From: SIAJ01 sp036266155
GTDB taxonomy: Bacteria; Planctomycetota; Planctomycetia; Gemmatales; Gemmataceae
DNA length: 15,669 bases
Direction: 5' to 3'
Assembly: GCA_036266155.1 (NCBI GenBank)
Contig: DATANR010000014.1
Span: 1 to 15,669 of the forward strand
Part shown: positions 1 through 7,746 of the stretch, one piece after another
Layout: each line of letters starts with the position of its first letter
Numbering within the stretch: position 1 is the stretch's first letter
Translations under genes and position numbers: made by a program
The notes under the pieces: generated by a model
The model's database searches: none
What the model was told of the DNA's origin: nothing
Seen by the model: the letters and a program-made list of their open reading frames with translations, nothing else

Positions 1-2
1 CC

Positions 3-26
3 GAAGGCCCTCAACCGGAGTACTGA
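3..26 (+). CDS. possible 3' tail of an upstream gene (partial)
   Basis: The third frame is open from the window edge to a TGA at 24-26 and would encode EGPQPEY followed by stop. It ends four bases before the GTG start of the cytochrome gene, and the GGAG that could serve as that gene's ribosome binding site lies inside this tail. Such tight spacing would fit an upstream operon partner. Seven codons are far too few to identify a product, so this is only a possibility. Confidence 0.25.
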   Translation, partial: EGPQPEY

Positions 27-29
27 CCC

Positions 30-1790
30 GTGCGATCCACTGCCGCCCTCGCCTGTTTCCTTGGGGCATCCCTGGGAGCCATTTCCCCAGCGGCCGGGCA
101 GGACAAGGCCGAACTGGCTCTCAAAGCCCGCGCCGTGTTCAAGTCGTACTGCCATCGGTGCCACAATGGGGAGGGGTCCGAGGGCGGCAACTTCGACGTC
201 CTCAAGGACAAGACCCTGACAAGCGCGGCTGGAGACGATAAGCCGGTCATCGTTTCCGGCAAACCCGCCGAGTCTCTGCTCTGGGAGCGGGCCGGTGTGA
301 AGAAATCGATGCCGCCCAAGAAGGAGACCCTACGGCCGACCGACGCCGATTTGGCTGTGGTCAAGCAATGGATCGAGGCCGGAGCCCCGCCCTACCCGAC
401 CGAAGAGAAGACCCGGCAGTTCATTCCCCTGAAGGTCGCCCTGGCCGCTGTCCGGGACCACCTCCGGGACGCCGAGAAGGAGGACCGCCCGTACCTGCGG
501 TACTTCACGCTGACCCACTTGTACAACAACCCCCGCGTCCCCGACGGTGATCTGGCCGTCTATCGGGCCGCGCTGTCCAAGGCCCTTAACAGCTTGAGCT
601 GGAAGACCCGCATCGTTCTTCCGAAAGCGATCGACAAGCAGCAGACGATCTTTGCAGTCGACATCCGGGACCTGGACTGGGACCGGGACCACGTCTGGAA
701 GGCCCTCTCGGTCGCCTACCCGTATGGGCTCACCTACGAGGGCTCGCCGAGCCCAGATATCCAGAAGCTGGACGACGACATCCGGCTGCTGGCCGGGTGC
801 AAAATCCCGATCATGCGAGCGGACTGGTTGGCCAGCGTCGCCACGCGCCCGCCCCTCTATTACGCGCTGCTCAAGATCCCCGCCGACGCCGGGGACCTGG
901 AGCGGCGGCTGAAGGTGGACGTGGCGGCCAATTTCCGCCGAGCCACCCTAGCGAGGGCGGCGTTCGTCAAGAGCGGAGTGTCCGAGCAGAACCGGCTGAT
1001 CGAGCGCCACGAGGCCGACTACGGGGCATATTGGAAGAGCTATGACTTCAAGAAGGGGTCGGCCAAGGCCACCCTGACCCAGCTCCCGCTCGGTCCACAG
1101 TTCGACCGCCATCCGTACCCGGACTTGGCGTTCAAGCACGATGGCGGCGAGATCATCTGCAACCTGCCCAACGGGCTGCAGGCATACATGCTGGTCAACG
1201 GGAAGGACGGGCGGATCGACGAGGGGCCAATCGAGGTGGTGAACGACGCCCTCAAGACGTCCGGGACGAACGTAATCGTGTGCGGTCTGTCGTGCATGGC
1301 CTGCCACAAGCACGGGACGGTCCCACCCCCGAAGGACGTGATTCGGGACGGGTCGGCGGTATTCGGGGACGCCCGACGGCTGGTCCAGCGGCTGTACCCA
1401 GAGGACAAGCGAATGGCCGAACTGCTCAAGGAGGACGAGGAGCGGTTCCTGCGGGCGGCCGAGAAGGCGACTGGGCCGTTCCTTCGCGTGGGGGCGGATA
1501 AGGACAAGGCGATTCGGGACCTGCCCGAGCCGGTCAGCGAGGTGGCCCGGCTATACGGGCTCCAGGAGTTGGACCTGGGGATGGCGGCCTGTGAGCTCGG
1601 GGTGGAGAAGGCGGATGAACTCCGGGGGATGATCACCGGGAACAAACGGCTCCGCGAACTGGGCTTGGCCCCACTCCTTAAGGACGGTGGAGTGCTGAAG
1701 CGGGCCGACTGGGAGCGCGGCGCCAACTCGCTGATGCAGCGGGTGGCGCGCGAGTTGGAGTTGGGTAGTCCAAACCGCGAGGTTGAATAA
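30..1790 (+). CDS. exported planctomycete c-type cytochrome with two haem-binding motifs
   Basis: This 586-residue protein is probably exported and carries covalently bound haem, so it would act in electron transfer or redox sensing outside the cytoplasm. The GTG start at 30 is preceded by GGAG at 17-20 and opens a short hydrophobic signal peptide ending near AAGQ (residues 21-24). A first haem motif, CHRCH, lies at residues 41-45, followed by GKPAESLLWERA, SMPPKK and a WIEAGAPP segment near residues 114-121; this is the pattern of the planctomycete cytochrome c domain (PSCyt1-like). A long middle part of unknown fold follows, then NLPNGLQAYMLVNGKDG and a second haem motif, CMACH, at residues 422-426. 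The C-terminal 160 residues are charged and largely helical in character. It is first in a run with the next two genes, 44 bases ahead of the second. The haem sites are clear; the redox partner is unknown. Confidence 0.85.
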   Translation: MRSTAALACFLGASLGAISPAAGQDKAELALKARAVFKSYCHRCHNGEGSEGGNFDVLKDKTLTSAAGDDKPVIVSGKPAESLLWERAGVKKSMPPKKETLRPTDADLAVVKQWIEAGAPPYPTEEKTRQFIPLKVALAAVRDHLRDAEKEDRPYLRYFTLTHLYNNPRVPDGDLAVYRAALSKALNSLSWKTRIVLPKAIDKQQTIFAVDIRDLDWDRDHVWKALSVAYPYGLTYEGSPSPDIQKLDDDIRLLAGCKIPIMRADWLASVATRPPLYYALLKIPADAGDLERRLKVDVAANFRRATLARAAFVKSGVSEQNRLIERHEADYGAYWKSYDFKKGSAKATLTQLPLGPQFDRHPYPDLAFKHDGGEIICNLPNGLQAYMLVNGKDGRIDEGPIEVVNDALKTSGTNVIVCGLSCMACHKHGTVPPPKDVIRDGSAVFGDARRLVQRLYPEDKRMAELLKEDEERFLRAAEKATGPFLRVGADKDKAIRDLPEPVSEVARLYGLQELDLGMAACELGVEKADELRGMITGNKRLRELGLAPLLKDGGVLKRADWERGANSLMQRVARELELGSPNREVE

Positions 1791-1834
1791 TTGGCGGTGC
1801 TTTGCAGCCCCGCTTCTGATGGAGGAATACGACT

Positions 1835-3001
1835 ATGAATCGAAATGTTGTACAGCGCGGGCTCGGCGTCGCCGCCACCTTGATGCTGCTGTTGTGCCCG
1901 GCCTCGGCACGGGCGGGCGCAGGCCCGAACCAGAAGCTCCGGGAGCAGTTGGCCTCGCTCGCTCATAAAATTGCCGAGGTCGTGCAGGAGGAAGGCCAGT
2001 CGTCGATCGCTGTGGGCGAGTTTACCGGCCCAGCCCAGTTCACGTCCAATTACGGGGCCGGGGTGCATCAGCTTTTGATCGAAGAATTGGAAGCGACCAA
2101 GAAGGGGATCGTTCGGGCCGAGAGCGTGCTTTCGGTCAAGGGCGACTACGAGTACCTGCAGGGCGGGGACCTGAACGTGATCGAGGTGTCGGTCACGATC
2201 AAGAAAAACAACGGGGAGAAAGTCGGAGCTTTGTCCAAGAAGCTGATGGACGACCCGGTCCGAATCAAGGATTCGGAAGTGATCGCGGCTATGACCGGGC
2301 GGACCATGCACCTGCCCCCGGCCGCTCCCCAGAAAGACCTCAACGAGAAGATCAAAGAAGAGGTCAAGAAGCCGACGTTTGCACGGACCGGAAGTCGGAT
2401 CGCGACGACTGCGGACTGCCCGTTCTCGATCGAGATCTTGGTCGCCCCGAAGGAGCACGCCCCCGCCGAGTTGTCTGGATGGTCCAAAGTAGCCGCGCGG
2501 GAGGCGACCGACGAAGCCGGGCAACCATTCGTGGACATCCGGCGGGACGAGGTGTATGCCGTTCGGGTGACTAACGCCAGTAAGCATGACGCCGCAGTTA
2601 CGATCACCATTGATGGGCTGGACGTCTTCGCCTTCAGCGAAGTGCGAAATGCCAATGGGCGGCCGAAATACGGCCACTTCATAGTGGCTCCCCAGCAATC
2701 AGCGATCATCCCCGGCTGGCATAAGACAAACGACCACGCTGACACTTTCCTTGTGACCGAATACGGAAAGGGGGCGATTTCGAAGGTGCCGGCCGCCGCC
2801 CGCGGGAAGGTCGGGGTACTTAGCGTTTCATTTGCCCTGGCTTGGGAGGGAGACAACAAGCCAGCAGATGAGCCGGTTTCGCGGAGCGGCAGCGACGGAA
2901 ATGAAACCGGGTTTGGTCCTCCGGTCAAAGTGGGACTGAAAGAGACGACTCGGAAAATCGGGGTCGTCCGGGACATTGTCAGCGTCCGGTACACGCGTTA
3001 A
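1835..3001 (+). CDS. secreted protein with CsgG/FlgO-like N-terminal region, function unknown
   Basis: This 388-residue protein has a clear signal peptide: a basic MNRNVVQR start, a hydrophobic core (residues 10-22) and an ARA-type cleavage site near residue 27. The ATG is well supported by GGAGGA at 1821-1826. Residues about 35-150 (IAVGEFTG, GVHQLLIEELE, VKGDYEYL, EVSVTIKKNNG) resemble the alternating fold of FlgO/CsgG/LpoB-type periplasmic proteins that begin with 'vavg.f' and an amphipathic helix. The second half is beta-rich, with VRVTNASKHDAAVTITIDGL, a PGWHKTN segment and LVTEYGKG, ending in VVRDIVSVRYTR. I recall this C-terminal pattern from unnamed planctomycete proteins, but that is memory and not a search. 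It lies 44 bases after the cytochrome gene and 23 bases before the caspase-methyltransferase gene, so the three are probably cotranscribed. It has no catalytic motif I can recognise and may bind a partner or the envelope. Confidence 0.75.
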   Translation: MNRNVVQRGLGVAATLMLLLCPASARAGAGPNQKLREQLASLAHKIAEVVQEEGQSSIAVGEFTGPAQFTSNYGAGVHQLLIEELEATKKGIVRAESVLSVKGDYEYLQGGDLNVIEVSVTIKKNNGEKVGALSKKLMDDPVRIKDSEVIAAMTGRTMHLPPAAPQKDLNEKIKEEVKKPTFARTGSRIATTADCPFSIEILVAPKEHAPAELSGWSKVAAREATDEAGQPFVDIRRDEVYAVRVTNASKHDAAVTITIDGLDVFAFSEVRNANGRPKYGHFIVAPQQSAIIPGWHKTNDHADTFLVTEYGKGAISKVPAAARGKVGVLSVSFALAWEGDNKPADEPVSRSGSDGNETGFGPPVKVGLKETTRKIGVVRDIVSVRYTR

Positions 3002-3024
3002 GCACCACCACAAGGGAATCACCC

Positions 3025-4758
3025 ATGACTAGCCGTAAACCCGTTTTATCTCAGCTCTTCGTATTGGTCGGGATGGTGCTGGCCGCATCCCCATTGCCGG
3101 CCGCAGACCCAGAAAAGTATGCCCTTTTGGTCGGGGTGAACGAATACGACCACGCGAAACTACCCGCCCTTAAATATGCGGTCGCCGATGTGACCGAGTT
3201 GGGGGAGGTGCTCAGTAAGGCCGGTTTCAAAGTGACTTGCCTTTCAGACCGAGCGAAAGACAGCGACCTGGTGCCGACGAAATCGAATGTCCAGCGATCT
3301 CTTAAGGTCGCTCTGTCTCAATGCCGGAAGGGAGATACCGTAGTGGTGGCATTGGCAGGGCATGGCCTGCAGTTCGACGGGTCGAAGGACGCGTACTTCT
3401 GTCCCAAAGACGCCCGGCCATTCGCCGACCGGACAGACACGCTCGTTTCCCTTAACGCCGTGTACGGGGAGTTAGACGCCAGCTTTGCAGGGGTTAAGGT
3501 CTTGTTTGTGGACGCTTGCCGCGACGACCCGGCCGCTGGGCGGGGCAGCCGCGGCGTGGACGCCGACGCCGCCCCGCCTCCGCCGCGTGGTGTGGCGGCG
3601 TTGTTCAGCTGCAGCGCTGGCCAGAGGGCGTTCGAAAGCGACGATCTAAAGCACGGGATCTTTTTTCATCATGTCCTGGAAGGTCTCGGGGGCAAGGCCG
3701 AGAATGCGGACCACGAAGTAACTTTCAACGCTCTCTCCGACTATGTGGCCAAGCATGTGAAATCAGACGTTCCCCGACTGATCGGCTCGGGGGCGACTCA
3801 ACTCCCCCATCAGCGAGGAGAGTCCATCGGCGGGTCGCCCGTTTTGATCGATGCGAGCAGCAAGCGGCGTCCGGATTCCGGCGGCAAGGTGAGTCCCGAA
3901 AACCTCATGGTGCCTGACCGAAAGTCCACTGAGAATGCCCATGCTGAGGTCATACTGCTTATTCCGCAGCCACCGGTACGCACTTCTATTAAATTGGACG
4001 GCAAAGATCAACCCAGAAATGAGGAAGAGAAAAAGACGGGAAAAATCGTGCTAAAAACTCCAGAATTGGCTTCAGGCAAGACGTTCGCCTATACCATTGA
4101 GGCGACGATCGAGCCAAACAACTACACCAAAATCGTTCGCACTCGCGAAGTGAGCTTCAAGCGGGGCGACGTCGTCACGGTCGACTTGCGTAAGCGTAAC
4201 GACGCCATTCCTGACAACGTCCTTTGCCGGTGGGTTCCTACTCCTCGAGTGGTAGCCCGAGACATGTGCAAGTTGGCGAACGTGACTAATAATGATGTAG
4301 TCATTGACCCAGGCTGCGGCGACGCCCCCATACTCGTTACAGCAGTCGAAGATTTTAAGGCCAAGAAAGCCATCGGGATTGATATCGACCCGAAATGGGT
4401 GAAGAACGCCGAGGACGTTATCAAGGCCGCCAATCTCCAGGACAAGGTAACTATCAAAGAGGGAAACGCTCTCAAACTTGGGGCGGAGGATCTAAAAGAC
4501 GCGACGGTCGTCATGCTGTACATGGGCAACGAACTCAATATCCGTCTACGGCCGATCTTTTGGGAACACCTGAAGCCCGGAACGAGGATCGTTTCCCATC
4601 GCTTCATCATGGGCGACTGGAAGCCGGATAGCTCGATCACCGTGACCCGCGAGGGCGACTACGGCGTCGAGGATTTTTACCTGCACGTCTGGACGATCAC
4701 GGGAAAGGAGAAGTCGGGCGATTACCCGAAGGTCGACCCGTCGACGCTGAAGCAATGA
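3025..4758 (+). CDS. exported caspase-like protein fused to TIGR03000-like and SAM-methyltransferase domains
   Basis: This 577-residue protein has three recognisable parts after a signal peptide (residues 1-26, cleaved near LPAA). First, a caspase-like peptidase C14 domain (about 30-275): YALLVGVNEYDHAKLPALKY, the catalytic His in AGHG (H113) and the catalytic Cys in VDACRDD (C165). Second, about residues 305-390, a beta-rich segment matching the planctomycete TIGR03000 pattern (KLDGKDQP, LKTPELASGKTFAYTIEA, GDVVTVDLRK). Third, about 400-560, a class I methyltransferase fold: VPTPRVV, motif I VVIDPGCGDAP (425-435), the ribose-binding acid in GIDID (D453), then LKPGTRIVSHRF and GDWKP. Known caspase-like proteins cleave after basic or acidic residues; the substrate here cannot be told. 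ATG 3025 follows AAGGGA at 3012-3017. From about 3900 onward the gene is visibly more AT-rich than the cytochrome gene, which hints at a separately acquired 3' half. An export signal on a SAM-dependent enzyme is odd. Confidence 0.85.
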   Translation: MTSRKPVLSQLFVLVGMVLAASPLPAADPEKYALLVGVNEYDHAKLPALKYAVADVTELGEVLSKAGFKVTCLSDRAKDSDLVPTKSNVQRSLKVALSQCRKGDTVVVALAGHGLQFDGSKDAYFCPKDARPFADRTDTLVSLNAVYGELDASFAGVKVLFVDACRDDPAAGRGSRGVDADAAPPPPRGVAALFSCSAGQRAFESDDLKHGIFFHHVLEGLGGKAENADHEVTFNALSDYVAKHVKSDVPRLIGSGATQLPHQRGESIGGSPVLIDASSKRRPDSGGKVSPENLMVPDRKSTENAHAEVILLIPQPPVRTSIKLDGKDQPRNEEEKKTGKIVLKTPELASGKTFAYTIEATIEPNNYTKIVRTREVSFKRGDVVTVDLRKRNDAIPDNVLCRWVPTPRVVARDMCKLANVTNNDVVIDPGCGDAPILVTAVEDFKAKKAIGIDIDPKWVKNAEDVIKAANLQDKVTIKEGNALKLGAEDLKDATVVMLYMGNELNIRLRPIFWEHLKPGTRIVSHRFIMGDWKPDSSITVTREGDYGVEDFYLHVWTITGKEKSGDYPKVDPSTLKQ

Positions 4759-4772
4759 TTTGGAGCCAGCGT
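4744..4772 (+). terminator. weak candidate terminator over the caspase-methyltransferase stop
   Basis: ACGCTG (4744-4749) pairs perfectly with CAGCGT (4767-4772) around a 17-base loop, and is followed by TTTC. The stem overlaps the final codons. It is short and the U-run is poor, so it may be chance. Confidence 0.2.
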
Positions 4773-5206
4773 TTCAGAAAACGTATGCGATTTGTTGATG
4801 CAAGAAGAATTCGTTACTGTCCTAAGACCTTAAACAAGCGAAGCCCCGTCGCCATTTATTTCATGTTTGTCGGTGATTCTGGGCAATAGTCTTCGTAATG
4901 GCGAGTCCATTTCGGACGGCCTCGGGCTGCGGCTTTGGTGATGGAATGACAATTCTTCTGTTCTGCAATTTGGCGTTCGGCGTGGCGGCGGATCGGGAAG
5001 TCCGGATCCTCCGGTTGCGAAGTGTATGCTATTCCGACAGTCGCAATCGAGATTATGTTACGAGCGTCACTCGGTTTCGCATCAAGAGACTCTCGAAAGG
5101 GGCTTAAAACAATATTGAGAAAAGCTGGGAAGAAGTTTAAACCCAGAACGTTGTTGTTGCGGCACAAAGAAAAAGCGTGCTCAATCGGTTCACCTTTCCA
5201 TTAAAC
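4773..5206. other. AT-richer intergenic stretch with no supported gene
   Basis: No frame carries a start with a convincing ribosome binding site and a recognisable product. Two overlapping plus-strand frames (4898-5107 and 5022-5204) and one minus-strand frame (4856-5167) are open for 60 to 103 codons, but none shows a signal peptide or a domain I know. The last 120 bases are rich in A and T with short A-runs and could hold the promoter of the small secreted gene at 5218; I could not pick out convincing -35 and -10 boxes. Confidence 0.5.
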
Positions 5207-5217
5207 AGGAGTCTCTG

Positions 5218-5643
5218 ATGAGGAAAACGATCGCGAGTTGGCTGCCAACGCTGATGGCGACTGCGCTACTGGCCGCAAGCACAGCGAACGCTGACGAATA
5301 TGGCAAATGGGTCAAGGACGAAAAGCAAAAGACCTATGTCTGTGAATACAAGTACGAGACCAAAGCTTCGACGAAGGCAAAGCCGGATTACGCGGTGCAG
5401 AACGCGGTCATCTATTATGCCGACCCTGAGCGGAAGAACTGGGTGTACTACTACAACGCCAAGAGCGACCCCTGGGCCCGCTGTGCCGCTCCGACTCACC
5501 CAAAGTACGATAACACTGCCATGTACTGGCAACATCTGGGGGAAGACAAGCACAATTACATTGATTATCCGGACAAGGGCTATTGTCCGGCTCCGAAGAA
5601 TGGCAAAAACCCGATCCCGGCATTTCCATTGCCGCCCAAGTAA
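5218..5643 (+). CDS. small secreted protein of unknown function
   Basis: This 141-residue protein has a clear signal peptide (MRKT, hydrophobic core about residues 7-21, likely cleavage after ANA near residue 25). The ATG is set by AGGAG at 5207-5211, six bases upstream. The mature part is about 115 residues, rich in Tyr, Trp, Lys and Asp (KNWVYYYNAKSD, AMYWQHLG), with three cysteines at 42, 89 and 123 and a Pro-rich tail (PIPAFPLPPK). Three cysteines leave at least one unpaired unless the protein dimerises. It sits alone, 459 bases after the preceding gene and 105 before the broken caspase gene, so it may be its own transcription unit. I do not recognise the family with certainty. The composition suggests a small beta-rich envelope or extracellular protein in the middle of the caspase cluster. 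Confidence 0.75.
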   Translation: MRKTIASWLPTLMATALLAASTANADEYGKWVKDEKQKTYVCEYKYETKASTKAKPDYAVQNAVIYYADPERKNWVYYYNAKSDPWARCAAPTHPKYDNTAMYWQHLGEDKHNYIDYPDKGYCPAPKNGKNPIPAFPLPPK

Positions 5644-5669
5644 GGCCTGCCATCTGTAAGTGGCCTTTT
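5642..5669 (+). terminator. candidate terminator after the small secreted gene
   Basis: AAGGCC (5642-5647, overlapping the TAA stop) pairs with GGCCTT (5662-5667) across a 14-base loop, and the stem runs into TTTT at 5666-5669. Its placement directly at the stop is suggestive, but the stem is only six base pairs. Confidence 0.3.
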
Positions 5670-5748
5670 GGCTGTTCGGCGATCTTCCACAGTCGGATGC
5701 ACAGCACGTGACCGTGGACCAAGGTTTGGCAAGCACGGAGACACGGCA

Positions 5749-6031
5749 ATGAGACCGATTGCTCTCTTGGTACTGCTACTTGCCGCGTCACCGACTCTGG
5801 CTCAAGGCAAGGAATACGGGCTTCTGGTCGACATCAACAAATTAGGAGCACGCCAAACTCGCTTCGCTGGTGATGCGGGGCGGCCAGAACACGAACTTAG
5901 GGAACACCATCCACGGGAACAGTGCTTAGGGGATTACCGTCCAGGATGGCCAGAACCAGCTCAGCCAGAACAACATTTACGACAACGGGCCAGCTCCTCG
6001 ATCTGCACCTAGTCGTAAGGTGGCTTGTTGA
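5749..6031 (+). pseudogene. broken caspase-like gene: intact export signal, frameshift, beta-helix-like tail
   Basis: From ATG 5749 the sequence encodes a good signal peptide (MRPIALLVLLLAASPTLAQG) followed by KEYGLLVDIN, which matches the start of both intact caspase domains nearby (YALLVGVNEYDH, YAVLVGVNTYDH). Near 5845 the match moves to the next frame, as expected from a one-base insertion: from 5846 that frame reads EHAKLASL, which aligns with DHAKLPAL and DHEKLPAL. The caspase similarity then stops. The same frame continues as NLGNTIHGNS, an in-frame TAG at 5927-5929, then a QNQLSQNNIYDNG stretch, and ends at TGA 6029-6031. The N-x-I and QNNIYDN pattern looks like a coil of a right-handed beta-helix (NosD/pectate-lyase-type) protein. 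The catalytic His and Cys regions are absent. It is best read as a decayed fusion or deletion scar of a third caspase paralogue. Confidence 0.6.
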
Positions 6032-6070
6032 CCGACCGTTCAATTCTCGTGTCCGTCGGGGTCCTGCATA

Positions 6071-6076
6071 GGAGGA
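6071..6076 (+). promoter_or_regulatory. ribosome binding site deciding the caspase-SEL1 start
   Basis: GGAGGA lies five bases before ATG 6082. It picks this start over an upstream in-frame TTG at 6025, which would put 19 non-hydrophobic residues before the signal peptide. Confidence 0.8.
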
Positions 6077-6081
6077 ATGAC

Positions 6082-7746
6082 ATGCGAGGCGCGTTGTTGG
6101 CGCTTGTGTCGGTGGTCCAGTGCGTACCCTCGGTGGCGTCGGCGCAGGAGGGGAGGCGTTACGCTGTCCTCGTGGGAGTGAACACTTACGACCACGAGAA
6201 GTTGCCGGCGTTGAAGTATGCGGTCAACGATGCCGCCGAACTTGGCCGGCTACTGGAGAAGGCTGGGTACGACGTGACGGTTCTATCTGACGATGCCGGC
6301 AAGACGGACTCGAAACTGGCTCCCACGAAAAAGAACATCGAGCACGTTCTCAAAGTCGTCTTGGAGCGGGCAAAAAAGGGTGATTTGGTGGTCATTGCGT
6401 TCGCCGGGCACGGTGTTCAGTTCGAGGGCGAGAAGGATGCTTACTTCTGCCCCACTGACGCAAAGCCGGTGAAGTCAAAGACCGAAACGCTGTTATCGTT
6501 GACCAAGGTCTATGAGGAAATTGACGGAAGCTTCGCTGGGATGAAGGTGCTGCTGGTTGACGCTTGCCGTGACGATCCCCAGGCCGGCCGCGGCAGCCGT
6601 GGCGTAAGTGCCGATGCGGCCCCACGTCCTCCTCAGGGCGTCGCGGCGATTTTTAGTTGTAGGGCCGGCCAGCGGGCGTTCGAGTTTGACAAGTACAAGC
6701 ATGGGGTCTTCTTCCACCATCTTCTCACTGGGTTGCGGGGGGAGGCTACTGACAAGAAGGGCCGAGTCACTTTCGCTGCCCTTGCATCCCACGTAGGCAC
6801 AGCCGTGCCAGCGGATGTAGCTCGACTCGTCGGCGGAGGAGCAGTGCAGACCCCCAACATCCGGGCCGATTATGCCTACGAGCCCGTCCTTTTGTCAGCC
6901 CCCGTTGGGACGGATGCGCCCGCCTCTGGGGAGGAACAGGTAGTTGCTGACCTCCGTGCGTACGAAAGGGCCACGAGTGCTGCAACTGTCTTGCCGTTTC
7001 TGAAGCGAGAAACACCGCTTCGGATTCAGGCCTGGAAGGACGCGGCTCTACGGGGGTCGGTGGCAGGTCAGGTGCTCCTCGGGTGTTGCTACTCCAAGGG
7101 GGTCGGAGTCGACGCAGACGATTCACAAGCTGTCGCATGGTTCCGGAAGGCTGCGGAGGCAGGGTCCCCAGAAGGAATGGGCAATCTCGCGTTCATGTTC
7201 ATGGTCGGCCGCGGCGTAACGCAAGATAGCATTGAGGCAGCCAAGTGGGCGCGAAAGGCCGCAAACGCCGGGAATCCCAGGAGTATGGCAAATCTCGGTG
7301 CGATGTATGCGGCGGGCCAAGGCGTGGAGAAGGACGAACGAGAGGCGATCGCGTGGTATCAAAAGGCTGCGGACTCCGGCGATGCCCGCGCAATGGCTGC
7401 ACTCGGGTCTGCTTTTGAATTTGGCCGTGGTATGGCGGTCAACCTCACCGAAGCGATCGCGTGGTATCGCCGCTCCGCCAACGCCGGAGCCGGAACCGGC
7501 ATGACCTCCTTGGGGATTATGTTCGGGCTGGGACGAGGGGTCGAGCGGAACGACGAGCGGGCTACGGAGTGGTTTCGGAAGGCGGCTGACGCCGGAGACA
7601 TTCGGGGGATGTTCTGCCTTGGGGTGCAATACGAGAATGGGCGCGGTATTGAGCAGGACCTAAACCTCGCGGTCGCATGGTATCGGAAGGCCGCCGAACT
7701 AGGCAGTGGGGACGCCAAGGAGGCGCTGCGACGGCTCGGCAAGTAG
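6082..7746 (+). CDS. exported caspase-like protein with six SEL1 repeats
   Basis: This 554-residue protein starts with a signal peptide (MRGALLALVSVVQCVPSVASAQ). A caspase-like peptidase C14 domain spans about residues 26-272, with YAVLVGVNTYDHEKLPALKY, catalytic His in AGHG (H110), YFCPTDAK, and catalytic Cys in VDACRDD (C162), then GRGSRGV and FSCRAGQRAFE. After a linker of about 50 residues, six SEL1 repeats of 36 residues run to about residue 541, each with the A-x-x-LG-x-x-Y-x-x-G-x-GV ... A-x-x-W-x-x-KAA pattern, closed by a short capping helix (KEALRRLGK). SEL1 repeats form a solenoid for protein binding, so the tail probably chooses the substrate or partner of the protease. Its caspase domain is very close to that of the methyltransferase fusion at 3025, so the two are recent paralogues. 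It follows the broken third copy and is the last gene before the insertion-sequence block. Confidence 0.9.
   Translation: MRGALLALVSVVQCVPSVASAQEGRRYAVLVGVNTYDHEKLPALKYAVNDAAELGRLLEKAGYDVTVLSDDAGKTDSKLAPTKKNIEHVLKVVLERAKKGDLVVIAFAGHGVQFEGEKDAYFCPTDAKPVKSKTETLLSLTKVYEEIDGSFAGMKVLLVDACRDDPQAGRGSRGVSADAAPRPPQGVAAIFSCRAGQRAFEFDKYKHGVFFHHLLTGLRGEATDKKGRVTFAALASHVGTAVPADVARLVGGGAVQTPNIRADYAYEPVLLSAPVGTDAPASGEEQVVADLRAYERATSAATVLPFLKRETPLRIQAWKDAALRGSVAGQVLLGCCYSKGVGVDADDSQAVAWFRKAAEAGSPEGMGNLAFMFMVGRGVTQDSIEAAKWARKAANAGNPRSMANLGAMYAAGQGVEKDEREAIAWYQKAADSGDARAMAALGSAFEFGRGMAVNLTEAIAWYRRSANAGAGTGMTSLGIMFGLGRGVERNDERATEWFRKAADAGDIRGMFCLGVQYENGRGIEQDLNLAVAWYRKAAELGSGDAKEALRRLGK

Noticed and set aside
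1040..2698. A 552-codon open frame on the minus strand across the cytochrome and the second gene
   Set aside because: It lies antisense to two well-supported genes with signal peptides and ribosome binding sites, spans their junction, and shows no domain. It is a by-product of high GC codon use.
2146..2994. A 282-codon minus-strand frame inside the second gene
   Set aside because: It is a mirror frame of the secreted protein at 1835-3001, without a ribosome binding site or family match.
5668..6012. Reading the broken caspase region as one intact 114-residue protein from GTG or ATG at 5668
   Set aside because: The residues before ATG 5749 are not signal-like and the residues after about 5845 lose all similarity, while another frame picks up the caspase match. 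A frameshifted remnant explains it better.
7030..7705. The periodic 108-base pattern in the caspase-SEL1 gene as a DNA repeat or CRISPR-like array
   Set aside because: The period is the 36-codon SEL1 protein repeat. The DNA copies are diverged and lie fully in frame within a gene.
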